From NCBI GenBank assembly GCA_024276495.1, contig JAJRXC010000081.1, positions 1 through 64,000 of the forward strand: a DNA stretch of 64,000 nt, read 5' to 3'. How positions within the stretch are numbered: the first letter of the stretch is position 1; the number at the start of each line of letters is the position of its first letter. This document shows positions 18,455-26,034 of the stretch, in pieces. A program made the position numbers and the translations under genes. Below the pieces are notes generated by a model that saw only the letters and a list, made by a program, of their open reading frames with translations, was not told where the DNA came from and made no database searches. Source of the stretch: Actinomycetes bacterium. GTDB lineage: Bacteria; Actinomycetota; Acidimicrobiia; Acidimicrobiales; Aldehydirespiratoraceae.

Positions 18455-18740
18455 CGGCGCTCCCGAGCCGCGGTGGCAGCAGCGGCGGGCTCACGGCGTC
18501 GCCCGCGGTGACGCCGGGTGCGTCGCCGGGGTCGGCGGCCGCCATCAGCTGGGCCGCGGCGACCTCGCCGCGGTAGCGGGCCACGGCACCGAATGTCGCA
18601 CCGACGTTGTCGACCTCGGCCTTCTCGGCCGCGTCGGCCATCGCGCCGACCGATCCGACGGTGACGGCCGCGGTGAGCCCCGTGGCGACCCAACGGCTGA
18701 TGCGGGCCGGTCGGCGGCCTCTCGGGGTCGTGGACGTCAT
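18444..18740 (-). CDS. Small signal-anchored protein heading the apbE operon
   Basis: Starting at the ATG 6 nt after a CACAAT hexamer gives 98 aa. A basic N-terminus (RGRRPARISR) is followed by one hydrophobic segment (WVATGLTAAVTVGSVGAMA) and then an exported region. That region contains A-E-V-D-N-V-G-A-T-F-G-A-V, which loosely resembles the D-x-x-(S/G)-A-T flavinylation site recognised by ApbE enzymes. The C-terminal 35 residues are Pro/Asp/Gly-rich. No FMN-bind domain is recognisable. Operon position suggests a partner or substrate for ApbE, but this is a hypothesis. Confidence 0.55.
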   Translation of the reverse strand: MTSTTPRGRRPARISRWVATGLTAAVTVGSVGAMADAAEKAEVDNVGATFGAVARYRGEVAAAQLMAAADPGDAPGVTAGDAVSPPLLPPRLGSAGVS

Positions 18741-18852
18741 GGCGCCATTGTGATCAGCCGGACATGAAGAAACCATGATGGATCGACCACGTTCGCACCA
18801 GGACGGGCCCGACCGGGCGCCGATCCCCGCGCCGTCGGGCATCCTGTTGGGC

Positions 18853-19677
18853 ATGCGCACCACCAACGGCCCGATCGAACTCGAGTACGAGACCTTCGGT
18901 TCGCCCGACGACCCGTCCATCATCTGTCTCACCGGCCTCGGAAACCAGCTCCTCTTGTTCCCCGAGGAGTTCTGCGCGGCGTTCGTCGGCCGCGGCTTCC
19001 ACGTCATCCGCATGGACAATCGCGACTGCGGGCTCTCGTCGGCGACCACGGCCGACAACGACTACACGCTCGACGACATGGCCGACGATGTGATCGCGGT
19101 GCTCGATGCCGCCGAGGTCGACGATGCGGTCGTGCTCGGCGTGTCGCTCGGCGGCATGATCGCGCAGGCCACCGCGATTCGTCATCCCGACCGGGTTCGC
19201 GCCCTCGTCTCGATCATGTCGACCACCGGAGAGCGCGGGGTCGGCGAGGCGACCGACGCGGCCATGGACGCGATGACCCGGCCCGCGGCCGACACGATCG
19301 CCGACCAGATCGCCCTCGACCTGCAGGCCCGTGCCATCTGGTCGAACCCCGACTGGTTCGATGCCGAGCAGATGGCCGCCTACTTCGCCTCCTGTTACCA
19401 ACGGTCGTGGATGCCGGGCGGATCCCAACGGCAGTTCGACGCGATCGTGCGCAGCGGTGACCGGGCCGCGGGCCTCGCCGCGCTCACGATGCCGGCACTC
19501 GTCGTCCACGGCCGAGCCGACACGCTCATCGCCCTCTCCGGTGGAGAACGCACCGCCGAGCTGATCCCCGACGCCGAGCTCCTGGTGATCGACGAGATGT
19601 CCCACGACTTCGTCGCCCAGGCGTGGCCCCCCATCATCGAGGCCGTCACCGCGCTCACCGCCCGCACCTTTTCCTGA
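18853..19677 (+). CDS. Alpha/beta hydrolase
   Basis: The ATG at 18853 was preferred (274 aa, M-R-T-T-N-G-P-I-E-L-E-Y-E-T-F-G) because the alpha/beta-hydrolase fold starts there. The in-frame ATG at 18775 would add 26 polar residues and leave only 34 bp from the divergent gene. The nucleophile elbow is GVSLGGM, the acid Asp is in VHGRADTLIALSGGE, and the His is in DEMSHDFV. The oxyanion region is CLTGLGNQ. Esterase or lactonase activity is likely, with substrate unknown. No ribosome binding site is evident. Confidence 0.82.
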   Translation: MRTTNGPIELEYETFGSPDDPSIICLTGLGNQLLLFPEEFCAAFVGRGFHVIRMDNRDCGLSSATTADNDYTLDDMADDVIAVLDAAEVDDAVVLGVSLGGMIAQATAIRHPDRVRALVSIMSTTGERGVGEATDAAMDAMTRPAADTIADQIALDLQARAIWSNPDWFDAEQMAAYFASCYQRSWMPGGSQRQFDAIVRSGDRAAGLAALTMPALVVHGRADTLIALSGGERTAELIPDAELLVIDEMSHDFVAQAWPPIIEAVTALTARTFS

Positions 19678-19683
19678 GCCGGA

Positions 19684-19689
19684 TAGGGT
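19684..19689 (+). promoter_or_regulatory. -10 hexamer TAGGGT for the racemase gene
   Basis: TAGGGT lies 34 nt before the ATG. The expected leader of about 28 nt carries a good GAGGAGAG ribosome binding site, so this gene has a conventional leader. Confidence 0.35.
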
Positions 19690-19723
19690 CCGCAACGATT
19701 CAGCGCCGAACGAGGAGAGATTC

Positions 19724-20866
19724 ATGGGGCCGTTGGCGGGAGTGAAGATCGTCGAGATCGCGGGGATCGGGCCCGGTCCGTTCTGCGCCATGATGCTGGC
19801 CGACATGGGAGCCGACGTCATCCGTGTCGATCGCGCCGGCAACGTCCGGGGTGGGGATCCCGACGTCCCACCGGCCGACCTGATCAATCGCGGTCGACGT
19901 TCGATCGGTGTCGACCTCAAGTCGCCCGCCGGGGTCGAGACCGTTCTCCGCCTGGTCGAGGCGGCCGATGGTCTCATCGAGGGGTTCCGGCCCGGCGTCG
20001 CCGAACGCCTCGGGATCGGGCCCGACGAGTGCCTGGCCCGCAACCCGGCCATCGCCTACGGGCGAATGACCGGCTGGGGACAGGATGGCCCGTATGCGCC
20101 CACCGCCGGTCACGACATCAACTACATCTCCCTGGCGGGCGCGCTCGAGCCGATGGGTCGACGAGGTGAGGCCCCGGTGCCACCCCTCAACCTCGTCGGC
20201 GACTTCGGCGGCGGCGGGATGTATCTCGCCTTCGGGCTGGTCTGCGCGATTCTCGAAGCTCGCGGGTCCGGCCAGGGGCAGGTCGTCGACGCCGCCATGG
20301 TCGACGGTGCCGCATCGCTGATGACCTTCTTCCACGGATTCCGAGCCATGGGGATCTGGAACGACGAGCGGGGCACCAACATGCTCGACACCGGGGCCCA
20401 CTACTACGACGTCTACGAGTGCCGCGACGGCGCCTACGTCTCCATCGGCTCGATCGAGCCCCAGTTCTACGCCGAGCTCCGGGACAAGCTCGGGCTCGAC
20501 GACCCCAAGTGGGACGCCCAGATGAGCCGAAGCGAATGGCCCGCGTTGAAAGAGGAGCTCGCGACGATCTTTCGCACCCGGACCCGAGACGAGTGGTGCG
20601 AGCTCCTCGAAGGATCCGACGTGTGCTTCGCGCCGGTGTTGACGATGGCGGAGGCGCCCGAGCATCCCCACAACGTCGCCCGCGGCACGTTCACCGAGGT
20701 CGCCGGGATCACCCAACCCCGACCGGCCCCCCGCTTCAGTCGCACTGACGGCTCGATCCGCCGCCCCCCGCCGCACGCCGGCCAGCACACCGACGAGGTT
20801 CTCGCCGACTACGGGTTCGAGGCGGCAGAAGTCGCGTCGCTCCGCGATGCCGGCGCCATCGCCTGA
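19724..20866 (+). CDS. CaiB/BaiF CoA-transferase family, alpha-methylacyl-CoA racemase-like
   Basis: 380 aa. The family III CoA-transferase fold opens with GPLAGVKIVEIAGIGPGPFC and ADMGADVIRVDR. The stretch GRMTGWGQDGP followed by AGHDINYISLAGAL matches alpha-methylacyl-CoA racemases, where the His and Asp around AGHDINY are the acid/base pair. VVDAAMVDGAASLMT and ETG-like downstream regions also fit. It probably epimerises 2-methylacyl-CoA esters during branched-chain or sterol side-chain breakdown. A strong GAGGAGAG ribosome binding site precedes the ATG. The PIG-L gene follows 1 nt after its stop. Confidence 0.87.
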   Translation: MGPLAGVKIVEIAGIGPGPFCAMMLADMGADVIRVDRAGNVRGGDPDVPPADLINRGRRSIGVDLKSPAGVETVLRLVEAADGLIEGFRPGVAERLGIGPDECLARNPAIAYGRMTGWGQDGPYAPTAGHDINYISLAGALEPMGRRGEAPVPPLNLVGDFGGGGMYLAFGLVCAILEARGSGQGQVVDAAMVDGAASLMTFFHGFRAMGIWNDERGTNMLDTGAHYYDVYECRDGAYVSIGSIEPQFYAELRDKLGLDDPKWDAQMSRSEWPALKEELATIFRTRTRDEWCELLEGSDVCFAPVLTMAEAPEHPHNVARGTFTEVAGITQPRPAPRFSRTDGSIRRPPPHAGQHTDEVLADYGFEAAEVASLRDAGAIA

Positions 20867-20867
20867 C

Positions 20868-21683
20868 ATGGCGACCACCGTCTTCTTCCACGCCCACCCC
20901 GACGACGAGGCGATCGCAACGGCGGGCGTGATGGTCCAGGCCGCGGCACGAGGTCATCGAGTCGTTCTCGTCTGCGCGACCGACGGCGCGCTCGGCGAAG
21001 CCCCCGACGACATCGTGCCCGCCGGCACGACCCTCGCCGCGGTGAGGGCCGGCGAGCTCGCCGACGCGGCGGCGTCGCTGGGCGTACATCGCGTCGAGTT
21101 CCTCGGCTACGGCGACTCCGGGATGCAGGCCGAGGCATCCAACGACGACCCGTCCTGTTTCTGGCAGGCCGACCGCGACCAGGCGGCCGCCCGCCTCGCG
21201 AAGATCCTCCGGGAGGAGTCGGCCGAGCTGCTCACGGTCTACGACGCCCACGGCAACTACGGACATCCCGACCACATCCAGGTCCACCACGTCGGGGTGC
21301 GGGCCGCCGAGCTCGCGTCGGTGCCCCGCGTGTTCGAAGCGACGATGAACCGCGACCGGATGCGGGAGTTGGCCGACATGGCCTTCGAGGAGGTCGACGA
21401 CGACCCCGAACTGATCACCCGGCGCGCGGAGATGCGCCAGACCGAGATGGGAACGCCGGCGGCCGAGATCACCCACGCCGTCGACGTCGCCGCTCAGATA
21501 CCGCAGAAACGCCGGGCGCTGGCCGCGCACCGTTCCCAGATCCCCGCCGACTCGTTCTTCATGAAGATGCCCGATGACGCCTTCGCCGCGGCGTTCGGCA
21601 CCGAATGGTTCATCGAACGGGGCGCGGAACGCGCCGGCGAACCGTTCCAGGACGACATCTTCGCCGGGCTCACCGACACGTGA
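20868..21683 (+). CDS. PIG-L family deacetylase (LmbE-like)
   Basis: Using the ATG 1 nt after the racemase stop gives 271 aa (M-A-T-T-V-F-F-H-A-H-P-D-D-E); an alternative start is 21 nt upstream. The zinc site is AHPDDE near residue 10 with the distal HGNYGHPDHIQVH, the signature of LmbE/PIG-L N-deacetylases, including the mycothiol enzymes MshB and Mca. Which N-acetyl substrate is used cannot be decided from motifs. The length is close to MshB/Mca, and an actinobacterial mycothiol role is possible. Confidence 0.83.
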   Translation: MATTVFFHAHPDDEAIATAGVMVQAAARGHRVVLVCATDGALGEAPDDIVPAGTTLAAVRAGELADAAASLGVHRVEFLGYGDSGMQAEASNDDPSCFWQADRDQAAARLAKILREESAELLTVYDAHGNYGHPDHIQVHHVGVRAAELASVPRVFEATMNRDRMRELADMAFEEVDDDPELITRRAEMRQTEMGTPAAEITHAVDVAAQIPQKRRALAAHRSQIPADSFFMKMPDDAFAAAFGTEWFIERGAERAGEPFQDDIFAGLTDT

Positions 21684-21774
21684 TCCGCGGCAGGCGTTCA
21701 CCTGTTGTTCCCCCGAACTTCTCGCGAACGGGCTGCGAGCGGCGAGAATGAGCTGCCGACAAGGAGCTGCCGAC

Positions 21775-22116
21775 ATGTCCCAGGTCATCAAGATCAACGC
21801 CATCACCGTTCCCGGAGAGCTGGGCGACGAAGTCGCCCGCCGATTCGCGGCGCGCGCCGGCGCGGTCGACGGCATGGACGGGTTCGAGGGGTTCGAGCTG
21901 CTCCGGCCGACCGACGACCGGGAGACCTGGTTGGTCCTGACCCGCTGGCGCGACGAGGAGTCGTTCCACGCGTGGACCCGCTCGAGCCGGTTCCGAGACG
22001 GTCACCGAGACGCGCTCGCCGCTGGTGACCGCGCCGCGGGTGACGACGTCGCCCCACTGCCGATCTCGGCCGAGCTCTGGAGTTTCGCGGTCGAAGTCGA
22101 CCGACCCGGCGCGTGA
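21775..22116 (+). CDS. MhuD-like haem-degrading monooxygenase (ABM fold)
   Basis: 113 aa. The sequence closely follows mycobacterial MhuD: VIKINAITVP with Asn8, LTRWRDEESFHAW with Trp67, and FRDGHRDAL with His77, matching the MhuD haem-site residues Asn7, Trp66 and His75 in order and spacing. A dimeric cytoplasmic enzyme opening haem to release iron is therefore likely. AAGGAG precedes the start; an in-frame ATG nine codons upstream is possible, and a 12-bp direct repeat (GAGCTGCCGACA) spans the interval. It overlaps the next membrane gene by 4 nt. Confidence 0.75.
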   Translation: MSQVIKINAITVPGELGDEVARRFAARAGAVDGMDGFEGFELLRPTDDRETWLVLTRWRDEESFHAWTRSSRFRDGHRDALAAGDRAAGDDVAPLPISAELWSFAVEVDRPGA

Positions 22117-22466
22117 TCCGCGAGCTGCACTTCTGGGTGAGCCGGGCCTTCGTCGTCGGCAACGGTCTCGTCGGACTCTGGGCGCTCGGCGCCCACCGGT
22201 GGCCGAAGCTTCGCCATCGCGCCGGCTGGGTCGCGATCGTCATCGCCGAGCTGATCGTCGTCGCCCAGGTCGTCTTGGGGGTCATGCTCCAGGTCAACGA
22301 GGACATCGAGGGGGACCAGCACCAGCTCTACGGATTCTCCGCGTTCGCGAGCGTCGGCATCATCTTCGCCTACCGCAACGAGATGAAGGACAAGCCGTAC
22401 CTGTTGTACGGGCTGGGAAGTCTGTGGCTGATGGGGCTCGGCATCCGGGCGATCTATCTCGTGTGA
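22113..22466 (+). CDS. Small membrane protein coupled to the MhuD-like gene
   Basis: The GTG overlaps the upstream stop (GTGA), giving 117 aa. Three or four hydrophobic helices are visible (RAFVVGNGLVGLWALGA, GWVAIVIAELIVVAQVVLGV, YGFSAFASVGIIFAY, YGLGSLWLMGLGIRAIYLV) around a polar loop QVNEDIEGDQHQL. I do not recognise the family. Coupling to a haem-degrading enzyme hints at haem or iron handling, but no ligand motif beyond single His residues supports this. Confidence 0.65.
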   Translation: MIRELHFWVSRAFVVGNGLVGLWALGAHRWPKLRHRAGWVAIVIAELIVVAQVVLGVMLQVNEDIEGDQHQLYGFSAFASVGIIFAYRNEMKDKPYLLYGLGSLWLMGLGIRAIYLV

Positions 22467-22496
22467 CGGTCCACCGCGAAGCGGCCGGCCGCCCGA

Positions 22497-22733
22497 TCAG
22501 ATGTTGACGATCGGACACAAGAGGGTGCGCTCGACCCCGGCGATCGCCTGCACGGCGTGGACCACGACCTGCCCGAGATCATCCATCGTGTCGGCCTGGG
22601 CCCGGGCGATCACGTCGTAGGGGCCCATGGCGACCTCGGCGGTGATGACCGAGTCAAGCGCGGCCGTGGCGGCGGCAACATCGACGGCAGTGCCGACGTC
22701 GGCCTGGATCAGGATGTACGCGGTGACGGTCAT
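22497..22733 (-). CDS. Lrp/AsnC-type RAM (ligand-binding) domain protein
   Basis: The internal ATG gives 78 aa (M-T-V-T-A-Y-I-L-I-Q). It is a stand-alone RAM/AsnC ligand-binding domain (TAYILIQADVGTAVDVAA, GPYDVIARAQADTMDDLG) with no helix-turn-helix. Such proteins form oligomers and bind amino acids or similar effectors. The start is 8 nt after a TAACGT hexamer. It faces the MhuD-linked gene tail to tail, 30 bp apart, and diverges from pckA. Confidence 0.82.
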   Translation of the reverse strand: MTVTAYILIQADVGTAVDVAAATAALDSVITAEVAMGPYDVIARAQADTMDDLGQVVVHAVQAIAGVERTLLCPIVNI

Positions 22734-22800
22734 GATCCGCGACGTTAGGCCCAATGGCGCTGATTTGTCGCCCGAATCGGCCGGTCCATCATCGCGTCGC

Positions 22801-22806
22801 TACCCT
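22801..22806 (+). promoter_or_regulatory. -10 hexamer TACCCT for pckA
   Basis: TACCCT predicts a start near 22813 and a leader of about 70 nt to the pckA ATG, which has a CGGAGA site in front. This region is shared with the divergent RAM-domain gene. Confidence 0.35.
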
Positions 22807-22883
22807 GAATGATCGACCAGGTTTCGCTGACCTCACGTTGTGTGACGCTGGTCGTGTCCGAGAACAACACCGCGGAGACACCA

Positions 22884-24548
22884 ATGAGCACTGCAGCGCA
22901 GGCAGCGGCCCAACTCGAGAACGCCTTCGGCCTGGTCGGCCCCGAGTTGCGCTTCGGCCTGAGCCAGGACGAGCTGTTTCGTCACGCGATCGCGAACGAT
23001 CGGGGGCGGGTCGAGCCCGACGGTCCCGACGACGTCCAGAAGGCGTTTCCGACCGCCCTCGGGGTCGACGGTCCCCTCGTCTTCTTCTCCGATCCGTCCT
23101 GCACCGGTCGCCCCGTGCAGGACACGTTCTGCGTCAATCGCGAAAGCGTCACCGACCGGGTCTGGTGGAAGAGCGGCTTCTCGAAGTTCGATCCACGCAT
23201 TTTCGACGAGCTGCTGCCGCGGGTGATCGCCCATCTCAACGAACGGGATCGCCCTCTGTATGTCACCGATGTGTTCTGCGGCTGGGACACGAAGTTCTCG
23301 GAGCCGTACCGCTTCGTCGGCGAGTACGCGACCCACGCCTACTTCTGCAACATCATGTTTCCGAAGAACGTTCGGGACGACGCAGATCGCGCGGAAAGTG
23401 GTTGGACCCTCATCAACGTCCCGTCCTTCGAGTGTGATCCCGAACGCGACGGCACCCGCAGCGGCCGGGCGGTCATCATCGACATCGAGAAGCGGGTCGG
23501 CCTCGTGCTCGGAAAGGCCGACTATTGCGGTGTCAACAAGAAGACGATGTTCACCATCATGAACTTCGTGCTTCCGGCCAAGGGACAGCTGTCGATGCAT
23601 TGTTCGGCCAACGTCGGCGCCCGGGGCGACACCGCGATCTTGTTCGGCCTCTCCGGAACCGGCAAGACCACACTGTCGGCCGATCCCGACCGTGAGCTCA
23701 TCGGCGACGACGAGCACGTGTGGACCGACCAGGGCATCTCCAACTTCGAAGACGGCTGCTACGCGAAGCTGATCGACCTCGACAAGGCCAACGAACCGGT
23801 GATCGCCGCGGCCATGTCGATGAAGGGCACCCTCATCGAGAACGTGCCCCCGCTCCCCGGCAGGGCGATCGAGGAGACCGATCCCCAGGAACTGGATCTG
23901 ACCGACGGCTCGATCACCGAGAACACCCGCTTCGCCTACCCGCTCGCCGCGAACCCCAACGTTCGTGAGGGCGCAGCGGGCCCCCACCCCGAGACCATCG
24001 TCTTGTTGACGGCCGACGCGTTCGGGGTGCTTCCGCCCGTCTCGGTTCTCGACACCGACGAGACGATGTACCACTTCGTCATGGGCTTCACCTCGAAGCT
24101 CGCCGGGACCGAAGTCGGCGTGACCGAGCCGGAGCCGTCGTTCTCCGCGTGCTTCGGTGCCGCGTTCATGTCGCAGAAGGCATCGGTCTACGCGGAGTTG
24201 CTGTCCCAACGGATGGCGGAGAACGAGACGCGTTGCATCCTGCTCAACACCGGATGGAGTGGCGGACCGTACGGCAAGGGCGAACGCATGCCCCTCAAGG
24301 CCACTCGGGCGCTGCTCAACGCCGCGCTCGACGGACGTTTCGACGATGGCGAGCTCGAGATCCAGCCGATCCTCGGCCTGAAGATGCCGACCACCTGTGA
24401 CGGCGTCGACGACGCGATCCTCAACCCCCGGGGCACATGGGACGACGCCGAGGCCTACGACGAGGCGGCGACCCGGCTGCGCGACATGTTCCGCGCCAAC
24501 TACGAAGAGCAGGGCTACGCCGCGCTCGGCATCACCCCCGCCATGTGA
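22884..24548 (+). CDS. pckA: Phosphoenolpyruvate carboxykinase (ATP)
   Basis: The ATG after CGGAGACACCA gives 554 aa; a longer in-frame start at 22809 overlaps the promoter. The enzyme converts oxaloacetate and ATP to phosphoenolpyruvate and CO2 in gluconeogenesis. The kinase-1a P-loop is GLSGTGKTT (255-263), followed by LIGDDEHVW (272-280), the PEPCK (ATP) metal/nucleotide motif. Also present are GYxGxK-type NTGWSGGPYGKGERM near the C-terminus and FPKNV and KADYCGVNKKTMFTIMNF in the substrate region. The ATP-type enzyme differs from the GTP-dependent PckG of mycobacteria. Confidence 0.94.
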   Translation: MSTAAQAAAQLENAFGLVGPELRFGLSQDELFRHAIANDRGRVEPDGPDDVQKAFPTALGVDGPLVFFSDPSCTGRPVQDTFCVNRESVTDRVWWKSGFSKFDPRIFDELLPRVIAHLNERDRPLYVTDVFCGWDTKFSEPYRFVGEYATHAYFCNIMFPKNVRDDADRAESGWTLINVPSFECDPERDGTRSGRAVIIDIEKRVGLVLGKADYCGVNKKTMFTIMNFVLPAKGQLSMHCSANVGARGDTAILFGLSGTGKTTLSADPDRELIGDDEHVWTDQGISNFEDGCYAKLIDLDKANEPVIAAAMSMKGTLIENVPPLPGRAIEETDPQELDLTDGSITENTRFAYPLAANPNVREGAAGPHPETIVLLTADAFGVLPPVSVLDTDETMYHFVMGFTSKLAGTEVGVTEPEPSFSACFGAAFMSQKASVYAELLSQRMAENETRCILLNTGWSGGPYGKGERMPLKATRALLNAALDGRFDDGELEIQPILGLKMPTTCDGVDDAILNPRGTWDDAEAYDEAATRLRDMFRANYEEQGYAALGITPAM

Positions 24549-24575
24549 ACTGCCCTCCCGCTTTTCCCGCCCCCT

Positions 24576-24626
24576 GCTTTTCTGACGCGTTGATCGCGCC
24601 ATTCGCGATCAACGCGTCAGAAAAGC
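24576..24626. repeat. Perfect 23-bp hairpin, element A upstream of the DUF559 gene
   Basis: Left arm 24576-24598 and right arm 24604-24626 are exact reverse complements around the loop CCATT. The core arm reads TTTTCTGACGCGTTGATCG. Looser symmetry continues outside: CCCTCCCGC/CCCGCCCCC before it and AGGGGGC/GGGAGGCG after it. The 3' arm ends in an A-run, not a U-run, so it is not a standard pckA terminator. The same core returns after the DUF559 gene (element B). The rest of 24549-24733 is G-rich with GGCCGGGA repeats and has no gene. Confidence 0.7.
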
Positions 24627-24733
24627 AAGGGGGCAAAGGGAGGCGAAAGGGACGCAAGGCCGGGAGGCCGGGAGGCTGTGACGAGCGTGGGGGCGACGCG
24701 TGCGATGTCACACGGGGCTGATGGAATGGCCGG

Positions 24734-25639
24734 ATGCGAGACCTCACGGATCTCGTTCGGCAGGCCACGAGTCAAGACGGCCTCCTCACCACCGCCCAGC
24801 TCCGATCCCTCGGATTCAATCGGTCAGCCCAGTTCCGGTTGGCGGCGATCGGTGTGCTCGCGTCGGTTCATCGCGGGGTTCATCGCCTCGTTGGATCTGA
24901 GCCGACCTGGCGCCAGGCAGTCCGGGCGGCCGCTCTGGCTGCCGGGCATCGGTCCGCAGCCAGCCATCGCAGCGCGCTTCGGATCTGGGATCTCCGAACG
25001 GTCGACCCGCAGGTGGAGATCGCGATCCCGTATCCCTCGAGTTGCCGATTGGTGGGCGTGACCGTTCACCGGTCGGTGGATCTTGTGCCGGCCGACGTGA
25101 CCGTTCGGGAAGGTATCCCGGTGACCACCCCGGCTCGGACTCTGTGCGACGCCGGCCTGCTGTTCCCCGAGCGAGAGGTCCAGCGAATGACCGACCATGC
25201 GGTGGCCACCGGACTCGTCTGTCAGTCGGAACTGATCGGGATTCGACGACGAGTCGGCGAGCACGGTCGCAACGGTGTGGTCTGCCTCGATCAGGTCATC
25301 GACGGGCTTCCTCGCGGCGCCGACGCGACCGACTCGGGCCCCGAGGTCGAACTGCTCAGACTCATCTTGCGCCACGAGCTCCCGAAGCCGGTGTTGCAGC
25401 ATCGCGTGCTACTCGGTGGGCGTTCCCGGTTCATCGACCTCGCGTATGTCGACGAGATGGTCGCGCTCGAGTACGACGGCAACGATCCCCATACCCGCGT
25501 CGACCGTTTCGTCGACGACCGACGTCGTCAGAACGAATTGGTGCTCGCGGGGTGGAAGATCTTTCGCTACACGAACGAGGAGCTCCGCGACCGCCCCCAT
25601 GTCGTGATCGCCCAACTCCGAACAATCCTGGATCTCTGA
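24734..25639 (+). CDS. Orphan AbiEi-like N-domain plus DUF559 endonuclease-fold protein
   Basis: 301 aa. Residues 1-60 (DGLLTTAQLRSLGFNRSAQF, VHRGVHRLVG) match the winged-helix N-domain of AbiEi-type antitoxins. The middle (about 60-190) is the usual linker with HRSALRIWDL and PARTLCDAG. The C-terminal 90 residues form a DUF559/Vsr-like PD-(D/E)xK region: SRFIDLAYVDEMVALEYDG, then FVDDRRRQNELVLAGWKIFR. No cognate AbiEii toxin gene is adjacent. Such stand-alone genes are common in actinobacteria and their role is unknown. Hairpin/G-rich elements bracket it on both sides, which suggests a cassette. Start at the ATG after a weak GATGGAATGGCC leader. Confidence 0.78.
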   Translation: MRDLTDLVRQATSQDGLLTTAQLRSLGFNRSAQFRLAAIGVLASVHRGVHRLVGSEPTWRQAVRAAALAAGHRSAASHRSALRIWDLRTVDPQVEIAIPYPSSCRLVGVTVHRSVDLVPADVTVREGIPVTTPARTLCDAGLLFPEREVQRMTDHAVATGLVCQSELIGIRRRVGEHGRNGVVCLDQVIDGLPRGADATDSGPEVELLRLILRHELPKPVLQHRVLLGGRSRFIDLAYVDEMVALEYDGNDPHTRVDRFVDDRRRQNELVLAGWKIFRYTNEELRDRPHVVIAQLRTILDL

Positions 25640-25643
25640 GCAC

Positions 25644-25678
25644 TTGATCGCGTCATGCGCGATCAACTCGTCAGAAAA
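25644..25678. repeat. Element B: related hairpin after the DUF559 gene
   Basis: Beginning 5 nt after the DUF559 stop, TTGATCGCG (25644-25652), loop TCATG and CGCGATCAA (25658-25666) form a 9-bp stem, followed by CTCGTCAGAAAA. This repeats the right half of element A (CGCGATCAACGCGTCAGAAAA) with one change, while its left arm is eroded towards the stop codon. Confidence 0.65.
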
Positions 25679-25734
25679 GGCGGGAGGCGAAAGGCGGGAG
25701 GCGAAAGGCGGGAGGCGAAAGGCGGGAGGCGAAT
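25679..25734 (+). repeat. Four tandem 14-bp G-rich repeats
   Basis: The unit GGCGGGAGGCGAAA occurs four times without gaps (the last ends AAT), directly after hairpin element B. Element A is followed by the same motif in looser form (GGGAGGCGAAAGGG). The regular G-runs could form a quadruplex. No gene lies in 25640-25750. Confidence 0.75.
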
Positions 25735-25750
25735 AGGAGGGGGTGGGGGT

Positions 25751-25972
25751 TCAGAGGTCGGGGGTGGTCATGTCGATCTCGGAGCCGAGCCGGAGACGGG
25801 TGGCCCGGCCGGCATCATCGAGCTCGAACTGGACTCTCTGGCCCTGGCGCAGCATTCGAAAGACCGAACCCTCGAGGGCATCTTCGGCGAGGTCGACATC
25901 GCCGAGACCGGCCTCGTTGATCAAGACACCGTCGCCGGTGCCGGGGTCGTAGCTCTTGATCACACCCTGCAT
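25751..25972 (-). CDS. Cold-shock-domain-like small protein
   Basis: 73 aa. MQGVIKSYDPGTGDGVLINE resembles the first strands of a cold-shock OB fold (GxVKxYDxxxGxGxI). It is followed by VDLAEDALEGSVFRMLRQGQ and RVQFELDDAGRATRLRLGSE, matching the G-Q-x-V-x-F-E segment. The classical RNP1/RNP2 aromatic residues are mostly missing, so nucleic-acid binding is not assured. It is divergent from the fakA-like gene at the place where many actinobacteria have rpmB. Confidence 0.6.
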   Translation of the reverse strand: MQGVIKSYDPGTGDGVLINEAGLGDVDLAEDALEGSVFRMLRQGQRVQFELDDAGRATRLRLGSEIDMTTPDL

Positions 25973-26020
25973 GGCTGCGCAGCGTAGCGCCCAGAGGTCA
26001 CGCGGGCGACGTGGGACCGG

Positions 26021-26026
26021 TACGAT
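26021..26026 (+). promoter_or_regulatory. -10 hexamer TACGAT for the fakA-like gene
   Basis: TACGAT ends 8 nt before the GTG at 26035, which favours that start over the upstream in-frame GTG at 26011, which overlaps the promoter. Confidence 0.45.
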
Positions 26027-26034
26027 CCGCTGCC

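Noticed and set aside
24549..24733. The large hairpin as a normal pckA terminator
   Set aside because: The stem is followed by A- and G-rich sequence rather than a U-tract, and its core is repeated after the DUF559 gene. It may still affect pckA 3' ends.
25679..25734. CRISPR-like reading of the 14-bp tandem repeats
   Set aside because: There are no spacers; the units are directly adjacent.
25973..26034. rpmB expected before the fakA-like gene
   Set aside because: This is a frequent actinobacterial neighbour, but no L28-like frame exists in the gap or nearby.
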